From NCBI GenBank assembly GCA_026419785.1, contig JAODTK010004076.1, positions 62,001-126,000 on the forward strand: a DNA stretch of 64,000 bases, read 5' to 3'. The notes under the pieces were generated by a model. That model did not search any database, was not told the origin of the DNA, and saw only the letters and a list, made by a program, of their open reading frames with translations. The DNA comes from Sclerodactyla briareus. Taxonomy: Eukaryota > Echinodermata > Holothuroidea > Dendrochirotida > Sclerodactylidae. Made by a program: the position numbers and the translations under genes. Below, one piece after another: positions 62,560-64,000 of this stretch (position 1 is its first letter; every line of letters starts with the position of its first letter).

Positions 62560-64000
62560 GGGTCACCCAACGTTGGCAGTCACCCACGCAACAGGGAATC
62601 ACCCTATTGATTTTTGGAGGTCTGGAGTCATTCAAGGCCAAGCGAATCAAATATTTAGAGAAAGGCTAACCAGATACTTGATATGCAACACTTAAGAAAA
62701 GTATATGTGGACGAATCTAATCTGATGGGGGCAGGAGCCTTTTTGTCGATTGGCCTCAAACAACCAGTAGCATAATTCATTTGATAATGGGGGGGGGGGG
62801 GGCGGATAGGTTCACATGTCTGTTAACACCTAATTCGAAAGTGCTACATACATAGCTCGTATCGGGCTCGAAGCTAACCCAACAGTGCCGCAGCCTAGCC
62901 ATCATCTACAGTTTGAATACCTCGGAAAATATCATACCTCAGTGGATAAAACCTAATATTCATTCTGAGGAACAAAAACCAACTTTGGGAAGAACTGCAC
63001 ATCTTTCATATAAAAAAATCTACATGTGTAAATCTACATGTCTTAACTCGTATTACCCTAATTTACATCGAGTATCTAATACACAAGTAATATCAATCCC
63101 CAACGATACACAATTTCACACACTGACCATCGCATTCGAAGGATGAAAGTTACTCTATGTTAAACCAACACTGATTGGGTTAGACAATGTGTTATTGAGA
63201 AGATAAAACATTTGTTTACGAGCACCTCAATCATAGTGGTAGGCACACGCCAATGTTTGGAATGCCAGCAGATTGGCTTTGTGGCAGAGTCTGACCATTC
63301 TTCACAGGAAGTTTATATATCATGTGATACCTATAGCTGCTTTCTCACTGGTGTCACTTGTTTCCCATGACCATGCCTACATTCTGTCACATTCTGTCAT
63401 TCTCGCTCATAATATACTGGTTGGAACTATCACCACATAATTGGTACGAACAACTGTCGGGTTATCATCAAACAATCTTGAATGTTTTTTACTCCCAAGA
63501 GGCGGAAACACTGGGAGGGTTTTATAACATAACATTGGAAATATTCAAATAGTTAAGGCAACAGGGTGAATCCGGAAAAAAACAAGGCGAACGATGGGGT
63601 AGACAAATAGCACAGGGGAATAGAAATCGTCGGAAGAGACTTATTGAAGAGGCATTGTTCAAGTAAACCTAAAACCACGTTTTTGTTTAAAATCCTCATA
63701 ATATATATCATGCCCCCTTTCGATGGAAGTCAGAATTTATCACCAGATTTGTTGATCTTTCTAATGAAAAAGTGTGGAGTCTACTGCCTTCAATTATTTT
63801 GAAGTTCTGTCCCATATCAATATGTGCTCTGATGATTAATTAACATCGCAGGGGAGGCACAAATGTGTATGAACATTCGATTAACAGTAATTTGTCATAT
63901 GAAGGAATTTAGCAGAGCCAACTTCCACACCTTCCGATGCACTCTTATCTTGCTTTTATTGTGAATAGGGCGTATTCAAGATTACACAAAAACCTTATTA
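62560..64000. other. Region without recognised gene
   Basis: Poly-G run at about 62789-62801; short open frames only. Nothing supported. Confidence 0.35.

Overview
The window looks like nuclear DNA of an invertebrate animal, most likely a deuterostome such as an echinoderm (a sea cucumber would fit, but this is inference). Support: no long ORFs, short exons bounded by AG/GT splice signals and separated by kilobase introns, fibrinogen-related (FReD) exons, fragments of several retrotransposon classes, SINE-like sequences, a kilobase-unit satellite and many poly(G/C) runs. Most recognisable coding blocks carry frameshifts or stops. Either they are decayed, or the assembly has residual indel errors; the sequence alone cannot separate these.

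The backbone is a same-strand (+) cluster of paralogous genes for secreted fibrinogen-related proteins. Gene C (50.49-60.37 kb) is the best preserved: a 26-codon signal-peptide exon, a 4.8 kb first intron, a partial FReD in two exons, a TIL cysteine-rich exon, one exon joining a TILa/EGF-like segment to the start of a second FReD, and two exons finishing that FReD. Gene A (window start to 12.6 kb) has the same exon order and intron phases but is heavily damaged. Gene B is seen only as an intact signal-peptide exon at 32.5 kb followed by about 3.3 kb of the gene A first intron. By analogy with known FReD proteins, the products would be secreted and bind acetylated sugars or microbial surfaces.

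The stretch from 13 to 31 kb is mostly unrecognised sequence with retroelement pieces (13.6-14.1, 25.5-26.2, 27.2-27.6 kb), copies of a roughly 0.9 kb GT-rich mobile element (1.5, 15.9, 17.3 kb), and small exon-like blocks (19.7, 20.3, 26.5 kb), two of which have degenerate second copies (30.7, 38.1 kb).

From 36.7 to 49.6 kb the window is repeat-dominated: a 143 bp tandem repeat, a nearly full-length LINE on the minus strand (38.9-43.4 kb; ORF1 zinc knuckles, APE endonuclease, reverse transcriptase), an AT microsatellite, a Penelope-like GIY-YIG fragment, and a tandem array of 1.15-1.21 kb units (44.64-49.46 kb). Each complete unit carries a palindromic TGACGTCA next to an ATAAAAG box, and the array is bracketed by an exact 18 bp inverted repeat. 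Beyond gene C there is a tRNA-like SINE candidate and short dispersed repeats.
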